This document shows positions 8,832 to 18,196 of a DNA stretch of 64,000 nucleotides, one piece after another. The notes beneath the pieces are model-generated. The model was not told where the DNA came from, searched no databases, and worked only from the letters and a program-made list of their open reading frames with translations. Positions within the stretch are counted from its first letter, which is position 1, and each line of letters begins with the position of its first letter. A program made the position numbers and the translations under genes. Origin of the DNA: an uncultured Prevotellaceae bacterium (GTDB lineage Bacteria > Bacteroidota > Bacteroidia > Bacteroidales > Muribaculaceae); contig UQLZ01000005.1 in assembly GCA_900541935.1 (NCBI GenBank), positions 7,610-71,609 of the forward strand, written 5' to 3'.

Positions 8832-10244
8832 TTAGTATATTAAGTAAGAACATTCCGGTTTAAGAGTTGCTTTTATAATGCCTTTCTTTACTACAAATTT
8901 ATTATTGTGTACCTTGTCGGTATAATCTCCCGACGGCAGAACAGATTTTGCTTCAATACATATAGGATTTGTTGATAAGTTTATGATTGCTACACCTTTG
9001 TTACCTCGCTCAATAATAACGACTTGCCCATTATTATAAGTAGAAATGGTTTCAAGTTCGCCATACATTGCCTTGCGGAATTTATTGACTGCAACCACTT
9101 CTGGATGCTTAAATTCATCATTACCTTTTTCTCCAATAACATTATTACCCCAAATGTTTTCGCGAGTGCTGCCAGCAGGGCGGGAATAGAATAAAGGAAT
9201 ACCGTTTTGACGAGCGGTAATAATAGTCCAACCTAACCGGATTTGAGTGTCAGTTAAACTCGCCGATTCATTAGCATTGCAGTATGTATCATGTGATTCA
9301 ACCCATGTTGTGAGTTTTGCAGGGCAAACAGAATGTTGCCAGTCTGATACTTCTGCAACGGATGTTTTGCGGTTAGAAATTATAGTGCGGATAACATGTC
9401 CGTAATTACTTGCACACATACCGAAATATTCAGCATATTCATCTTGCTTGACGTTTTTGTCCTGAAGGACTTCTCCATAGATGAACAGACTGTCTTTATT
9501 CATTAAAGTTATGTCTTTAATTGGTTTTCTCCCCATAGCAACATCCCAAAAATCATTTTGTTTAGATTTTGCATCAAGTGGGTCAGATGGCAATCCTATA
9601 TGCTTTGCTGTATCGTAGCGAAAGCCATCAGCACCACAGGCAATTAAGTCATTTACATATTGCATATAGTAATATTGGAAATCTGGATTTTCAGTATTAA
9701 CGTCAGGTAATCCTCCCATAGCACCTGTAGTGCATTGGTATCTGTCGTTATAGTCGGTAATCTCATTTAATCCATTGGCATGATAAAGGTTTTCATGTCC
9801 TCCAACAGCATTATTAAAATCATCCGTAACCGCTGTTGTATCAAAAGCTGTGTGATTTGGCAATACATCAACCAATATTTTGATACCATATTGTTTTGCC
9901 TCTGCACACATTGCAATAAATTCATCGCGGGTTCCTAACTGGTAGTTCCCAATTTTCCAATCAATCGGCTGATAGTGATAATACCATTTGCCATTTCCAA
10001 AAATCTGTTTACCGCCATTTTCTCCAATAAAACAAGTATTTGCAGGAGATGTCTGGACATAAGTGTAACCTGCCGCTGCTATGTCTTTCATATTACTCTT
10101 AATTGTATTAAAAGACCAACACCAAGCATGAAGTATTGTTGCGTCATTTGTTACTTTTAACGTGCATTTTTTGCTTTGTGCAGTTGCTGAAAGAGCAAAC
10201 AAAACAATAAGCGATGAAATAAGTGAATAGAATAAGATCCTCAT
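8832..10244 (-). CDS. Secreted alpha-amylase, glycoside hydrolase family 13
   Basis: 470 aa with a signal peptide (about 1-22, ending SATAQ). The four GH13 regions are intact: I DVLPNH at 126-131, II GFRYDTAKH at 207-215 with nucleophile Asp211, III GEV with acid/base Glu258, IV ESHD with Asp319. The sequence from ILHAWCWSFN onward resembles secreted endo-acting amylases of the AmyE type, and a short C-terminal beta domain follows. It should cleave alpha-1,4 glucans in the periplasm or outside the cell. No SusC/SusD pair is nearby. Its own promoter is at 10270-10301 and the SH3-like gene follows after one base. Confidence 0.92.
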   Translation of the reverse strand: MRILFYSLISSLIVLFALSATAQSKKCTLKVTNDATILHAWCWSFNTIKSNMKDIAAAGYTYVQTSPANTCFIGENGGKQIFGNGKWYYHYQPIDWKIGNYQLGTRDEFIAMCAEAKQYGIKILVDVLPNHTAFDTTAVTDDFNNAVGGHENLYHANGLNEITDYNDRYQCTTGAMGGLPDVNTENPDFQYYYMQYVNDLIACGADGFRYDTAKHIGLPSDPLDAKSKQNDFWDVAMGRKPIKDITLMNKDSLFIYGEVLQDKNVKQDEYAEYFGMCASNYGHVIRTIISNRKTSVAEVSDWQHSVCPAKLTTWVESHDTYCNANESASLTDTQIRLGWTIITARQNGIPLFYSRPAGSTRENIWGNNVIGEKGNDEFKHPEVVAVNKFRKAMYGELETISTYNNGQVVIIERGNKGVAIINLSTNPICIEAKSVLPSGDYTDKVHNNKFVVKKGIIKATLKPECSYLIY

Positions 10245-10269
10245 AATAATTTGGTTTTTAAGTTTTTTG

Positions 10270-10301
10270 CAAATATAGTTATAGATGAGTGGACTAACAA
10301 A
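10270..10301 (-). promoter_or_regulatory. Promoter of the amylase operon
   Basis: Reading the minus strand, TTTG (10301-10298), a 20-nt spacer and TATATTTG (10277-10270) match the Bacteroidetes consensus closely. The leader to the ATG at 10244 is about 20 nt. Confidence 0.8.
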
Positions 10302-10501
10302 TGAAAATCAATATTTCTACTTGAAATAAAGGCAAATCAATACATTAATATTGAAATATTTTGTTAATACTGATATCAATAATTCTTCTGAAAATCTTTT
10401 TAATTAAAAAAAAGATGAAATAAGTAGGATATTTAAATAATTCAATGTAAATTTGAAAAATAATTAATATGTATGGCAGTAAAAATTGCTAAAATCTAAA
10501 C

Positions 10502-12334
10502 ATGGATATTATGGAATCGTGTGACAAGTCAGCAACTGTAGAAATGCAGTTAAATGGCAGAACCTTGCAAACGCCGGATTTTGATCCAGCAGAAGAAAAC
10601 AAATCCAGTAATCTTGAAACGATTAAGGGTAAAGTGTCTTTGTTGAATAAAGAAGAGTTAGTTAGTGAACTTGCATGTTTGGTGGAAAAACCCATAGAAG
10701 AAGTGAAGGACGAGGTCGTTGCCATCAAGCACCAATTTTATGTATTAAAGAATATAGAATTGGATAAAGAAAAGGAAGCTTTTGTAGAAAAAGGAAATGA
10801 AATTTCTGCATTTGCACCAATGCCTGACCCTCAAGAGGATAAGTTAAAAGAATTGCTCAATATATACAAAGAGAAGAAAGCGGCCCAACTCGCTGCTATC
10901 GAAGCAGAAAGACAGGCTAATTTGTCAAGAAAAAAAGACATTCTACTAGAGCTGGAGAAATTAACCCAGGACCCTGATAATATAAATAAGCAATATCCAA
11001 AATTCCAACAACTACAGCAAGATTTTAATTCCATTGGGAATGTCCCAGTTGCTGAGGACAAAGCGTTATGGAAAGAATTTCAAACTTTGAGAGAAAATTT
11101 CTATGATTTGCTCAAAGTAAATAAGGAATTACGCGACTATGACTTTAAGAAAAACCTTGACGCTAAAATTGCATTGTGCGAGGAAGCAGAATTGCTTGGC
11201 AAAGAAACTGATATAATTTCTGCATTTAAGAAATTGCAAGAACTGCATGATGAATGGAGGGAGGTTGGCCCTGTCGTAAAAGATCTAAGAGAAGACCTTT
11301 GGAAAAGATTTAAAGAGGCATCCTCTGTTGTAAATAAAAGGCATCAAGCATTTTTTGAAAGTAGAAAAGAAAAGGAAAAAGAAAACGAAATGGCAAAAAC
11401 AGCCATTTGTGAGAAAATAGAATCAATTAAAGTTGATGATTTAGATACCTATGTTAAGTGGAATGATGCAACAAAGCAAATAATTGATTTGCAAGAGCAG
11501 TGGAAAACTCTGGGATTTGCATCTAAAAAAGTAAACAATGATTTGTTTGCAAGGTTCCGCAAGACATGTGATGAGTTTTTTGCAGCAAAGGCTACATTCT
11601 TTAAGAAAATGAAAGATGAATCTGCAGATAATCTTGCAAGAAAACATAAATTGTGTGAGAGGGCAGAAGCACTTAAAGATAGCACTGATTGGAAGAAAAC
11701 GGCAGACGAATTAACTGCTATGCAGAAAGAATGGAAAACTATCGGACCGGTTTCTAAAAAGAGTGGAGATGCAGTGTGGAAGCGCTTTATATCAGCGTGC
11801 GACTATTTCTTTGAAAACAAGAGTAAAAACACATCAAATGTTCACCAGCAAGAGCATACAAATCTCAAACTCAAGAAAGCAGTCATCGAGAAATTGAAAA
11901 CTATTGATGAAAGTCTTTCAAAAGAAGAAATTAAAGACCTGCTTAAATCTTTAGCACAGGAATTCCAGCAAATTGGACATGTGCCTTATAAAGAAAAAGA
12001 CAAAGTTTATGAAGATTATAAGAAGTCTTTAAATGAGGCATATGATAAATTTGACATTAACGAAAGTCGCTCAAAATTTGAGAATTTCGCTAACAATATA
12101 GATTCAATTTCTTCAGATAAGAATAAACTCTTTAGAGAAAGAGACAGATTGGTTAGAATATATGAGCAGAAGCGAAATGAGTTGAAAACGTATGATAACA
12201 ACTTAGGATTCTTTAATATATCGACAAAATCAGGAGGAGCAGTTCTTAAGGAAATGGAAAAAAGGATTGCTAAAGCCAAAGACGAATTAGTTGCGATAGA
12301 GAAAAAAATTGAGTTGATCGACGAAAAATTGTAA
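10502..12334 (+). CDS. DUF349 repeat protein, long coiled coil
   Basis: 610 aa, highly charged, Lys/Glu-rich, predicted almost wholly helical. It contains several repeats of about 70 residues typical of DUF349, each with a W-x-x-F/I-G-x-V/A pattern, for example DEWREVGPVVKDLREDLWKR, EQWKTLGFASKKVNNDLFAR and KEWKTIGPVSKKSGDAVWKR. DUF349 proteins are widespread in Bacteroidetes and Actinobacteria, and their function is not established. There is no signal peptide, so the protein is probably cytoplasmic. Two tandem hairpins follow. The start could also be the ATG three codons downstream. Confidence 0.85.
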   Translation: MDIMESCDKSATVEMQLNGRTLQTPDFDPAEENKSSNLETIKGKVSLLNKEELVSELACLVEKPIEEVKDEVVAIKHQFYVLKNIELDKEKEAFVEKGNEISAFAPMPDPQEDKLKELLNIYKEKKAAQLAAIEAERQANLSRKKDILLELEKLTQDPDNINKQYPKFQQLQQDFNSIGNVPVAEDKALWKEFQTLRENFYDLLKVNKELRDYDFKKNLDAKIALCEEAELLGKETDIISAFKKLQELHDEWREVGPVVKDLREDLWKRFKEASSVVNKRHQAFFESRKEKEKENEMAKTAICEKIESIKVDDLDTYVKWNDATKQIIDLQEQWKTLGFASKKVNNDLFARFRKTCDEFFAAKATFFKKMKDESADNLARKHKLCERAEALKDSTDWKKTADELTAMQKEWKTIGPVSKKSGDAVWKRFISACDYFFENKSKNTSNVHQQEHTNLKLKKAVIEKLKTIDESLSKEEIKDLLKSLAQEFQQIGHVPYKEKDKVYEDYKKSLNEAYDKFDINESRSKFENFANNIDSISSDKNKLFRERDRLVRIYEQKRNELKTYDNNLGFFNISTKSGGAVLKEMEKRIAKAKDELVAIEKKIELIDEKL

Positions 12335-12337
12335 TTA

Positions 12338-12378
12338 AAAGGGAATGTGTTATTTTATTATGGACACATTCCCCTTTA
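12338..12378 (+). terminator. Terminator after the DUF349 gene
   Basis: AAAGGGAATGTGT pairs with ACACATTCCCCTTT (one bulged C) across an AT-rich loop. The T tail is short, but the stem is strong and sits 3 nt after the stop codon. Confidence 0.75.
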
Positions 12379-12391
12379 AGTGAGAATTATA

Positions 12392-12429
12392 GGCAAAATT
12401 GGATTAAAAATATCCAATTTAGCCTTTTT
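12392..12429 (+). terminator. Second hairpin with T-run, 22 nt before the sugar transferase start
   Basis: GGCAAAATTGGAT at 12392-12404 pairs with ATCCAATTTAGCC at 12412-12423 with one mismatch and is followed by TTTTT. It has the form of an intrinsic terminator or attenuator in the leader of the next gene, whose GTG start is at 12452. I see no TAnnTTTG box between this hairpin and the start codon. Confidence 0.65.
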
Positions 12430-12451
12430 GCCATAAATAATATAAAATATT

Positions 12452-13825
12452 GTGAATACTAAAGGCAGATACGGATATTTGATAAATATAATAACTACGC
12501 TATTTGATTTTATTATATTAAATCTTGTCTATTTGTTTGTTTTTTATTTTTTTGACAATGTAACAGGATTTGGTAATAAGGTTATATGGCTGTTACTAAA
12601 TATTTCATATTGTCCAGCAATTTTTATGTTCTCTGAAGTCCATAAAAAGAGGATTCTTTTTGCAGATAAAATGATGATTCTTTTATTTCAGACTTTCTCT
12701 TTGCATTTTCTTATAATGATGGCATTCACAACTTTGATTGGGTATGATAGTGTACCTTTGACAATGTATGCCTATTTTTATTCCATATATTATTTATGCC
12801 TATCATTATGGTGGCTTATATCACGGAAAATCATTAAGTTTTTCAGGAAGAGAGGATTAAACTTTAGAAAAATAATAATAATAGGGTGGAATGGAACTGC
12901 AAAAAAATTATACTCGGAAATAAAGTCAGATCCTGGTTATGGCTATAAAATATTAGGAATATTTGACAATGAGAAGCATAAAGATATCAAAATCACAGGG
13001 TGCTTAAAAGATGTTGAGAGTTTTGTAGCAGATAATCAAATAGATGAGATTTATTGTGCTCTGCCTTCTGAAGCAGGAGATGTTGGTCGCATTATAAAGA
13101 TTGCTGATGATTATGATGTACAATTCTTCTATGTTCCTATGATTAGTGGGTTTATGACAACTACCTTTAGTTTAACATCAATGGGAAATTTGCCTATAAT
13201 GATTTACAGGCCAAACCCTTTGATGTCAAGGTGGAATAGAATGCTTAAGCGACTATTTGATATGATTTTTTCATTGACAGTTATTCTGTTAGTGTCTTTT
13301 ACTATACTTGTACCAATAATAATAGCAATTAAATGTTCTTCAAAGGGACCTATTCTTTTTAAACAAAAAAGAACTGGTTATAGAGGACGTGAATTTACAT
13401 GTTTGAAATTCAGGACAATGAAGGTAAACGACAAATCTGATGAATTGCAGGCAACTAAGAATGACCCTCGAAAAACTAAGGTTGGAGATTTCCTTAGAAA
13501 GACAAGTCTTGATGAATTGCCACAATTTGTTAATGTTCTAATAGGAAATATGTCTGTCGTAGGCCCAAGACCACATATGGTTAAGCAAACTGAAGAATAT
13601 AGCCGTTTAATTGACAAGTATATGGTCCGGCACATGATTAAGCCTGGGATAACAGGTCTTGCTCAGGTTAGTGGCTACAGAGGTCAAACAGAAGAGCTTT
13701 GGCAAATGGAGAAACGAGTTGAATATGATGTTATGTATATTGAAAACTGGTCTTTCTGGTTGGATATAAAAATTATATTCAGGACTGTTATTAATGCCAT
13801 ACAAGGAGAAAAAAATGCTTTTTAA
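12452..13825 (+). CDS. Initiating sugar-phosphate transferase (WcaJ/WbaP type, polyprenyl glycosylphosphotransferase)
   Basis: 457 aa. About four N-terminal membrane helices (residues 8-110) and a CoA-binding-like domain with a Rossmann segment (KIIIIGWNGTAKKLY, about 141-155) precede a fifth hydrophobic segment (about 270-295). The C-terminal catalytic domain carries FKQKRTGYRGREF, KFRTM, RKTSLDELPQFVNVL and MSVVGPRPH. Enzymes of this class move a sugar-1-phosphate from a UDP-sugar to undecaprenyl phosphate at the inner membrane and so start exopolysaccharide or O-antigen units. The start is a GTG and follows a terminator-like hairpin by 22 nt. No other capsule genes are nearby, so it is an orphan in this window. 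Confidence 0.88.
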   Translation: MNTKGRYGYLINIITTLFDFIILNLVYLFVFYFFDNVTGFGNKVIWLLLNISYCPAIFMFSEVHKKRILFADKMMILLFQTFSLHFLIMMAFTTLIGYDSVPLTMYAYFYSIYYLCLSLWWLISRKIIKFFRKRGLNFRKIIIIGWNGTAKKLYSEIKSDPGYGYKILGIFDNEKHKDIKITGCLKDVESFVADNQIDEIYCALPSEAGDVGRIIKIADDYDVQFFYVPMISGFMTTTFSLTSMGNLPIMIYRPNPLMSRWNRMLKRLFDMIFSLTVILLVSFTILVPIIIAIKCSSKGPILFKQKRTGYRGREFTCLKFRTMKVNDKSDELQATKNDPRKTKVGDFLRKTSLDELPQFVNVLIGNMSVVGPRPHMVKQTEEYSRLIDKYMVRHMIKPGITGLAQVSGYRGQTEELWQMEKRVEYDVMYIENWSFWLDIKIIFRTVINAIQGEKNAF

Positions 13826-13852
13826 TATTATTTATAACTTAACACCCATATT

Positions 13853-14974
13853 ATGAAATTACTTAAGACGATGTTGCGTATAAGTTTTGCAACATTATTA
13901 TTAGCATTGGCTGTAAATGTTAATGCAGAAGATAAGAAAACAACATTAAAATATGTTGATGCACTGAACTTTAGAATGATTAATAAGGCGTTTCCAGATA
14001 CAGAAACACCTTTTCAGCGCTTGCCTAAATACTTAAAAGACAGTGTTCGTACTGACTTATGGAATCGTCAGCAGTGTAGTAGTGGTTTGGGAATCCGTTT
14101 TGCAACTGATTCTAAGTGTGTTGGCTTACGCTATACACTATTGTGGGATACACATATGTTCCACATGGCTGATACTGGTTTGAAAGGTATGGATTTATAT
14201 ATACTTAACGATGAAGGTCGTTGGGAATATGTTAATACAAACAGACCTATTGCTGATAAGAAAACCAAGTCTTGCGAAAAAATTTTTGTAGAAAATTTAG
14301 ATGGCAGAATGCATGAATATTTGATATATTTACCATTATATGATGGTGTAACAAAAATGGAAATTGCTGTTGATGAACAGTCAACCATTCAGCAGCCTTT
14401 AATTAACAACCCTAAAGTGGGTAAGAAAGTTATAATGTATGGCACTAGCATATTGCAAGGAGGTTGCTCAACAAGAACTGGAATGGTTGCAACAAATATG
14501 ATGCAACGTGATTTAAATTGTGAAGTAGTAAACCTCGGTTTTTCTGGCGAGGGAAAAATGGATGCTTGTGTTGCCCGTGCATTGGCTTCAATAAAGGATG
14601 CGGGCGTGTTTGTTATAGACCCAGTTCCTAATTGCACTGAAATGATGTGTGATACATTGACATACGGCTTCATTAAAATATTAAAAGATTTAAGGCCGGA
14701 AGTTCCTGTTGTTATGGTAGAAGGTCCGATGTACAGTTATGCCAAGTTTGATAGTTTCTTCCGCACATATTTGCCAAAGAAAAATGCTGCATTTAGACGA
14801 AACTACGAGAAACTTTTAAAAGATGGATATAAAGATATATACTATGTGACAAGTGAAGGTCTATCCGGATATGATAATGAAGGCACTGTTGATGGCATTC
14901 ATTTTACAGATATAGGTTTTAGGCGATATGCCGATAAATTGATTCCAGTGGTGAGACCTCTGTTAGAACGATAA
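13853..14974 (+). CDS. Secreted SGNH/GDSL-type esterase
   Basis: 373 aa. The signal peptide ends near NVNA at 22-25. An N-terminal beta-rich domain (about 30-185) precedes the SGNH hydrolase domain: block I YGTSILQGGCS with nucleophile Ser199, block II/III around LGFSGEGKMD and DPVPN, and block V DGIHFTD with Asp347 and His350. Such two-domain proteins in Bacteroidetes are usually carbohydrate or acyl esterases in the periplasm; the substrate is not evident. The gene lies 27 nt behind the sugar transferase and is closed by a hairpin terminator at 14987-15013, so both may be one unit. Confidence 0.85.
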   Translation: MKLLKTMLRISFATLLLALAVNVNAEDKKTTLKYVDALNFRMINKAFPDTETPFQRLPKYLKDSVRTDLWNRQQCSSGLGIRFATDSKCVGLRYTLLWDTHMFHMADTGLKGMDLYILNDEGRWEYVNTNRPIADKKTKSCEKIFVENLDGRMHEYLIYLPLYDGVTKMEIAVDEQSTIQQPLINNPKVGKKVIMYGTSILQGGCSTRTGMVATNMMQRDLNCEVVNLGFSGEGKMDACVARALASIKDAGVFVIDPVPNCTEMMCDTLTYGFIKILKDLRPEVPVVMVEGPMYSYAKFDSFFRTYLPKKNAAFRRNYEKLLKDGYKDIYYVTSEGLSGYDNEGTVDGIHFTDIGFRRYADKLIPVVRPLLER

Positions 14975-14986
14975 TTAATTGTATGG

Positions 14987-15013
14987 AGTCTGGGCATATC
15001 GTCCAGACTTTTT
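14987..15013 (+). terminator. Terminator after the SGNH esterase
   Basis: AGTCTGG at 14987-14993 pairs with CCAGACT at 15003-15009 and is followed by TTTTT. Confidence 0.85.
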
Positions 15014-15043
15014 AATATCACTATGCTGATAATATGTGACGCA

Positions 15044-15075
15044 TTTGACAATGCTCTCACCTTTTGTTATATTTG
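15044..15075 (+). promoter_or_regulatory. Promoter of the BtuF-like uptake operon
   Basis: TTTG at 15044-15047, a 20-nt spacer and TATATTTG at 15068-15075. Transcription would start near 15082, so the TTG at 15064 cannot be the translation start and ATG 15091 is preferred. No cobalamin riboswitch or other long leader fits in this space. Confidence 0.8.
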
Positions 15076-15090
15076 CAGAAAATATATAAA

Positions 15091-16200
15091 ATGAAAAATC
15101 TAATATTAATATTATTATCAATTGCCTGCTTGTGTATTTCCTGCACTAACTCTAAGAGCAAAAGTGAGGAGAATAAACAAGAGTTTAAATACATGCAGGG
15201 AATAACTGTATTTCATGCGGATAAATACACTGAAGTGAAAGTTAAAAATCCATGGATAGAAGGAGAAATCTTGCATACATATATCTTGGTTCATCGAGAT
15301 TCTTGCTTGCCTGAAAATTTGCCTAACGGAACGCTTGTGAGAGTTCCGTTAAAAAATGTCCTTGTATATTCTGGTGTCCATGCAGAGGCTATTGATGAGT
15401 TGGGTCATATTTCATCTGTCCAGGCCGTTTGTGATGCGCCGTTTTTTAAGAATCCGAAAATAGTAGATGGTTTAAAAAACGGCAGTGTTATTGACTGTGG
15501 TTCAACAATGGCGCCTGTTTCTGAAAAAATTATAAGCAAATCACCTGAGGCTATTATCCTTTCACCATTTCAAAATGCAGGTTATGGAATCTTGGAAAAT
15601 ATAGGAACCCCAATTATTGAGATGGCAGACTATATGGAGACTACGCCATTGGGGAGGGCTGAATGGATTAAATTTATAGGTATGTTGTTTTGTAGTGAAG
15701 AAAAAGCAGATTCTATATTTGATTCAGTAGCAACTGAATATGAAACTTTAAAAAGTTTTGCAAATAAAGCTGAGTCTCGGCCTAAAGTTATATCCGAATA
15801 TGTAATGAGTGGTGTATGGTATGTCCCAGGTGGTAAAAGTTATAAGGCTATATTATACAAAGATGCTGGTGCTATGTATCCATGGAGTGATGATAATTCA
15901 AATGGCTCCTTAGCTCTTGACTTTCCTCAAGTTTTAAATAAGGCTAATGATGCTGATTTCTGGCTTGTTTCTACTATTGGAACAGATTTAACTAAAAAGA
16001 CTTTTCTAAATTTATATTCGCATAATAACCAATTTGAAGCATTTAAAGAAGGAAATATTTATAGTGCAAATACAGCGACAAGTAGATTATTTGAAGAAAC
16101 TCCGTTCCATCCAAATTTACTTCTTAAAGAATATTTGAAAATTTTTCATCCAGAGTTGCTTCCTGACTATAATTTGAAATATTATAAAAAAATAGAGTAG
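15091..16200 (+). CDS. Lipoprotein substrate-binding protein of a FecBCD/BtuFCD-type ABC importer
   Basis: 369 aa. The N-terminus has an SPII signal with lipobox LCISC (Cys18). The mature part is a two-lobed helical-backbone binding protein; a recognisable stretch is SPEAIILSPFQNAGYGILENIGTPIIEMADYMETTPLGRAEW (given by its landmarks near residues 154-193), with the typical LGRAEWIKFIG helix. It should capture a siderophore, haem or cobalamin-like ligand in the periplasm and pass it to the permease encoded 4 nt downstream. No specificity-determining feature or neighbouring TonB receptor is present here, so the substrate is open. Regulation is not visible in the very short leader. Confidence 0.85.
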   Translation: MKNLILILLSIACLCISCTNSKSKSEENKQEFKYMQGITVFHADKYTEVKVKNPWIEGEILHTYILVHRDSCLPENLPNGTLVRVPLKNVLVYSGVHAEAIDELGHISSVQAVCDAPFFKNPKIVDGLKNGSVIDCGSTMAPVSEKIISKSPEAIILSPFQNAGYGILENIGTPIIEMADYMETTPLGRAEWIKFIGMLFCSEEKADSIFDSVATEYETLKSFANKAESRPKVISEYVMSGVWYVPGGKSYKAILYKDAGAMYPWSDDNSNGSLALDFPQVLNKANDADFWLVSTIGTDLTKKTFLNLYSHNNQFEAFKEGNIYSANTATSRLFEETPFHPNLLLKEYLKIFHPELLPDYNLKYYKKIE

Positions 16201-16204
16201 GGCT

Positions 16205-17218
16205 ATGTCGCGATTTAAGATAGTATTATTTGCTCTTATATTGAGCATAATAGGATTGTCAATAGCTTTACTATTAGTCGGTTCTGTAGATATCCCAGTA
16301 TCAGGCGTTTTTAATGTTATTTGTGGTAAATCATCTAATAGAGCTTGGGAGTTTATTGTTTTAGAGAGTCGTTTGCCTTTGATAGTAACATCATGTTTGT
16401 CAGGAGCGGCCTTGGCTGTTTGTGGACTTTTGTTGCAGACATCTTTCAATAATCCTTTGGCAGATCCGTCAATTTTGGGTATCTCTACAGGAGCCGGCTT
16501 GGGAGTTGCGTTACTTCTTTTATTGTCAGGTGGTGCTTTATATACAAGTTTTGGAGGTTATATTGCAATCCTTTTCGGGGCTCTTATTGGTGCATTTTTA
16601 ATAATGATGATACTACTCTTGTTTTCAACCATTGTTAAAAGTGCAACTATGCTTTTGATTGTAGGTGTTTTGATTAGTTATCTTGCTTCTTCGGCAATTA
16701 GTTTGCTGAACTTCTTTTCAACACAAGAGGGCGTACATTCCTTTGTTATTTGGGGATTGGGTAATTTTTCAGGAGTTACTACAAAGCAATTGCCATTCTT
16801 TTCTATTGTAATTTTGGTTGGAATTATTGGCGCGATGGCATTGATAAAGCCATTAAATGCACTATTATTAGGAGAAAGATATGCTGAAAATCTCGGAGTG
16901 AATCTTAAACGTACAAGAAATATGTTACTGCTTATAACAGGCTTGCTAACTGCTATTGTTACTGCTTTTTGTGGCCCCATCGGTTTTATCGGATTAGTGG
17001 TTCCTCACCTTGCAAGGCTTATGCTCGGCACGTCTGACCATTTGCGTCTGATGCCAATTACTATATTATCTGGTGGCACTATCGCAATGATTTGTAGTTT
17101 CTTAAGTGTATTGCCTTATAGTGGAATTATTCCTATTAATGCGATTACTCCAATAATAGGTGTTCCCGTAATAATTTTCATTGTTATAAACAGACGTAAA
17201 ATATTTTATTTCAACTGA
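16205..17218 (+). CDS. FecCD/BtuC-family ABC permease
   Basis: 337 aa with about ten membrane helices. Family landmarks are LPLIVTSCLSGAALAVCGLLLQ, NPLADPSILGISTGAGLG, GFIGLVVPHLARLMLG (the coupling region that contacts the ATPase) and the terminal helix. It forms the membrane channel of the importer. It starts 4 nt after the binding protein, and its TGA overlaps the ATG of the ATPase (TGATG), so the three genes are an operon. Confidence 0.93.
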   Translation: MSRFKIVLFALILSIIGLSIALLLVGSVDIPVSGVFNVICGKSSNRAWEFIVLESRLPLIVTSCLSGAALAVCGLLLQTSFNNPLADPSILGISTGAGLGVALLLLLSGGALYTSFGGYIAILFGALIGAFLIMMILLLFSTIVKSATMLLIVGVLISYLASSAISLLNFFSTQEGVHSFVIWGLGNFSGVTTKQLPFFSIVILVGIIGAMALIKPLNALLLGERYAENLGVNLKRTRNMLLLITGLLTAIVTAFCGPIGFIGLVVPHLARLMLGTSDHLRLMPITILSGGTIAMICSFLSVLPYSGIIPINAITPIIGVPVIIFIVINRRKIFYFN

Positions 17219-18195
17219 TGGATGCGATACTTAACACTTCCAATTTGAGTATTGGTTATAGAAAAGGAAAACAAATAAAGACAGTTATGTCTTCTCTGTC
17301 TTTGTCTCTTTATCGAGGAGAATTGGTGAGCGTCTTAGGTGAAAATGGGGCAGGTAAATCAACATTGATACGAACTTTAACAGGCTTGCAACCCGCAATT
17401 GATGGAGAGGTTATTCTTAATGGAAAATCTATCCAGACATATAATCCAAGGCAGTTGTCGAAACTTATAGCCATAGTTTCGACAGAACGAACTTTTGCAG
17501 GAGGTTTGCTTGTTGAAGAATTAGTTGCTCTTGGGCGACAACCATATACTGGTTTTATGGGTAGGTTAGATGCTTTAGACAAAGAGATTATTCACAAATC
17601 TATGTCACTTGTCGGGATTGAAGGAAAGCGCAAAAACTATGTAGCAGAACTTTCAGATGGAGAAAGGCAGAAGGCAATGATTGCAAAGGCCTTGGCTCAG
17701 GAGGCTGAGATTATCATACTTGATGAACCGACCGCTTTTCTTGATGTAAAGAGCAGACTTTCTATACTTGTGCTATTGCATAAGTTAGCACATGATGAGA
17801 ATAGGGCTATTTTAGTGTCTTCTCATGATATTCGTCAATCTCTTCAACTATCTGATAAGTTGTGGATGCTTTGTGGCGGACAGATTCTGTGTGGTGGAAC
17901 TGAAGATTTGATTCTTTCTGATAAATTGAAAATGCTTTTTCCTGAATCAAATATTACTTTTGATTTATCTTCTGGAGATTTTGAGATTTGTAAATCTTCT
18001 ACAAAACAAATTAAAGTTATATCAAAATCTTCTGTACTAAAAAAATGGTTGGAAAATGCATTGAAGCGTAATAATTACATCATTAGTGATGAAGCGGATG
18101 ATATTGTAGAATTTATTGATACTAATGAATTACATTTCTCGGATAAAGTATTTAATAGTATAGAAAACCTTATAAAATGGCTTAATCAAAAATAA
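17218..18195 (+). CDS. ABC transporter ATP-binding protein (FecE/BtuD-like) with C-terminal extension
   Basis: 325 aa. Walker A GENGAGKST at 41-49, signature LSDGERQKAMIAKAL near 145-159, Walker B IIILDEPT and the H-loop VSSHD are intact. About 75 residues beyond the ATPase core (from near 250) form an extra domain that is common in Bacteroidetes FecE-like proteins and of unknown role. It powers uptake through the FecCD permease encoded just upstream. The next gene starts 1 nt after the stop, so this operon probably continues into the unknown protein. Confidence 0.92.
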   Translation: MDAILNTSNLSIGYRKGKQIKTVMSSLSLSLYRGELVSVLGENGAGKSTLIRTLTGLQPAIDGEVILNGKSIQTYNPRQLSKLIAIVSTERTFAGGLLVEELVALGRQPYTGFMGRLDALDKEIIHKSMSLVGIEGKRKNYVAELSDGERQKAMIAKALAQEAEIIILDEPTAFLDVKSRLSILVLLHKLAHDENRAILVSSHDIRQSLQLSDKLWMLCGGQILCGGTEDLILSDKLKMLFPESNITFDLSSGDFEICKSSTKQIKVISKSSVLKKWLENALKRNNYIISDEADDIVEFIDTNELHFSDKVFNSIENLIKWLNQK

Positions 18196-18196
18196 A

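Noticed and set aside
14975..15090. A cobalamin riboswitch before the BtuF-like gene
   Set aside because: Only about 115 nt separate the genes, with a terminator and a promoter filling them; the predicted leader is about 10 nt.
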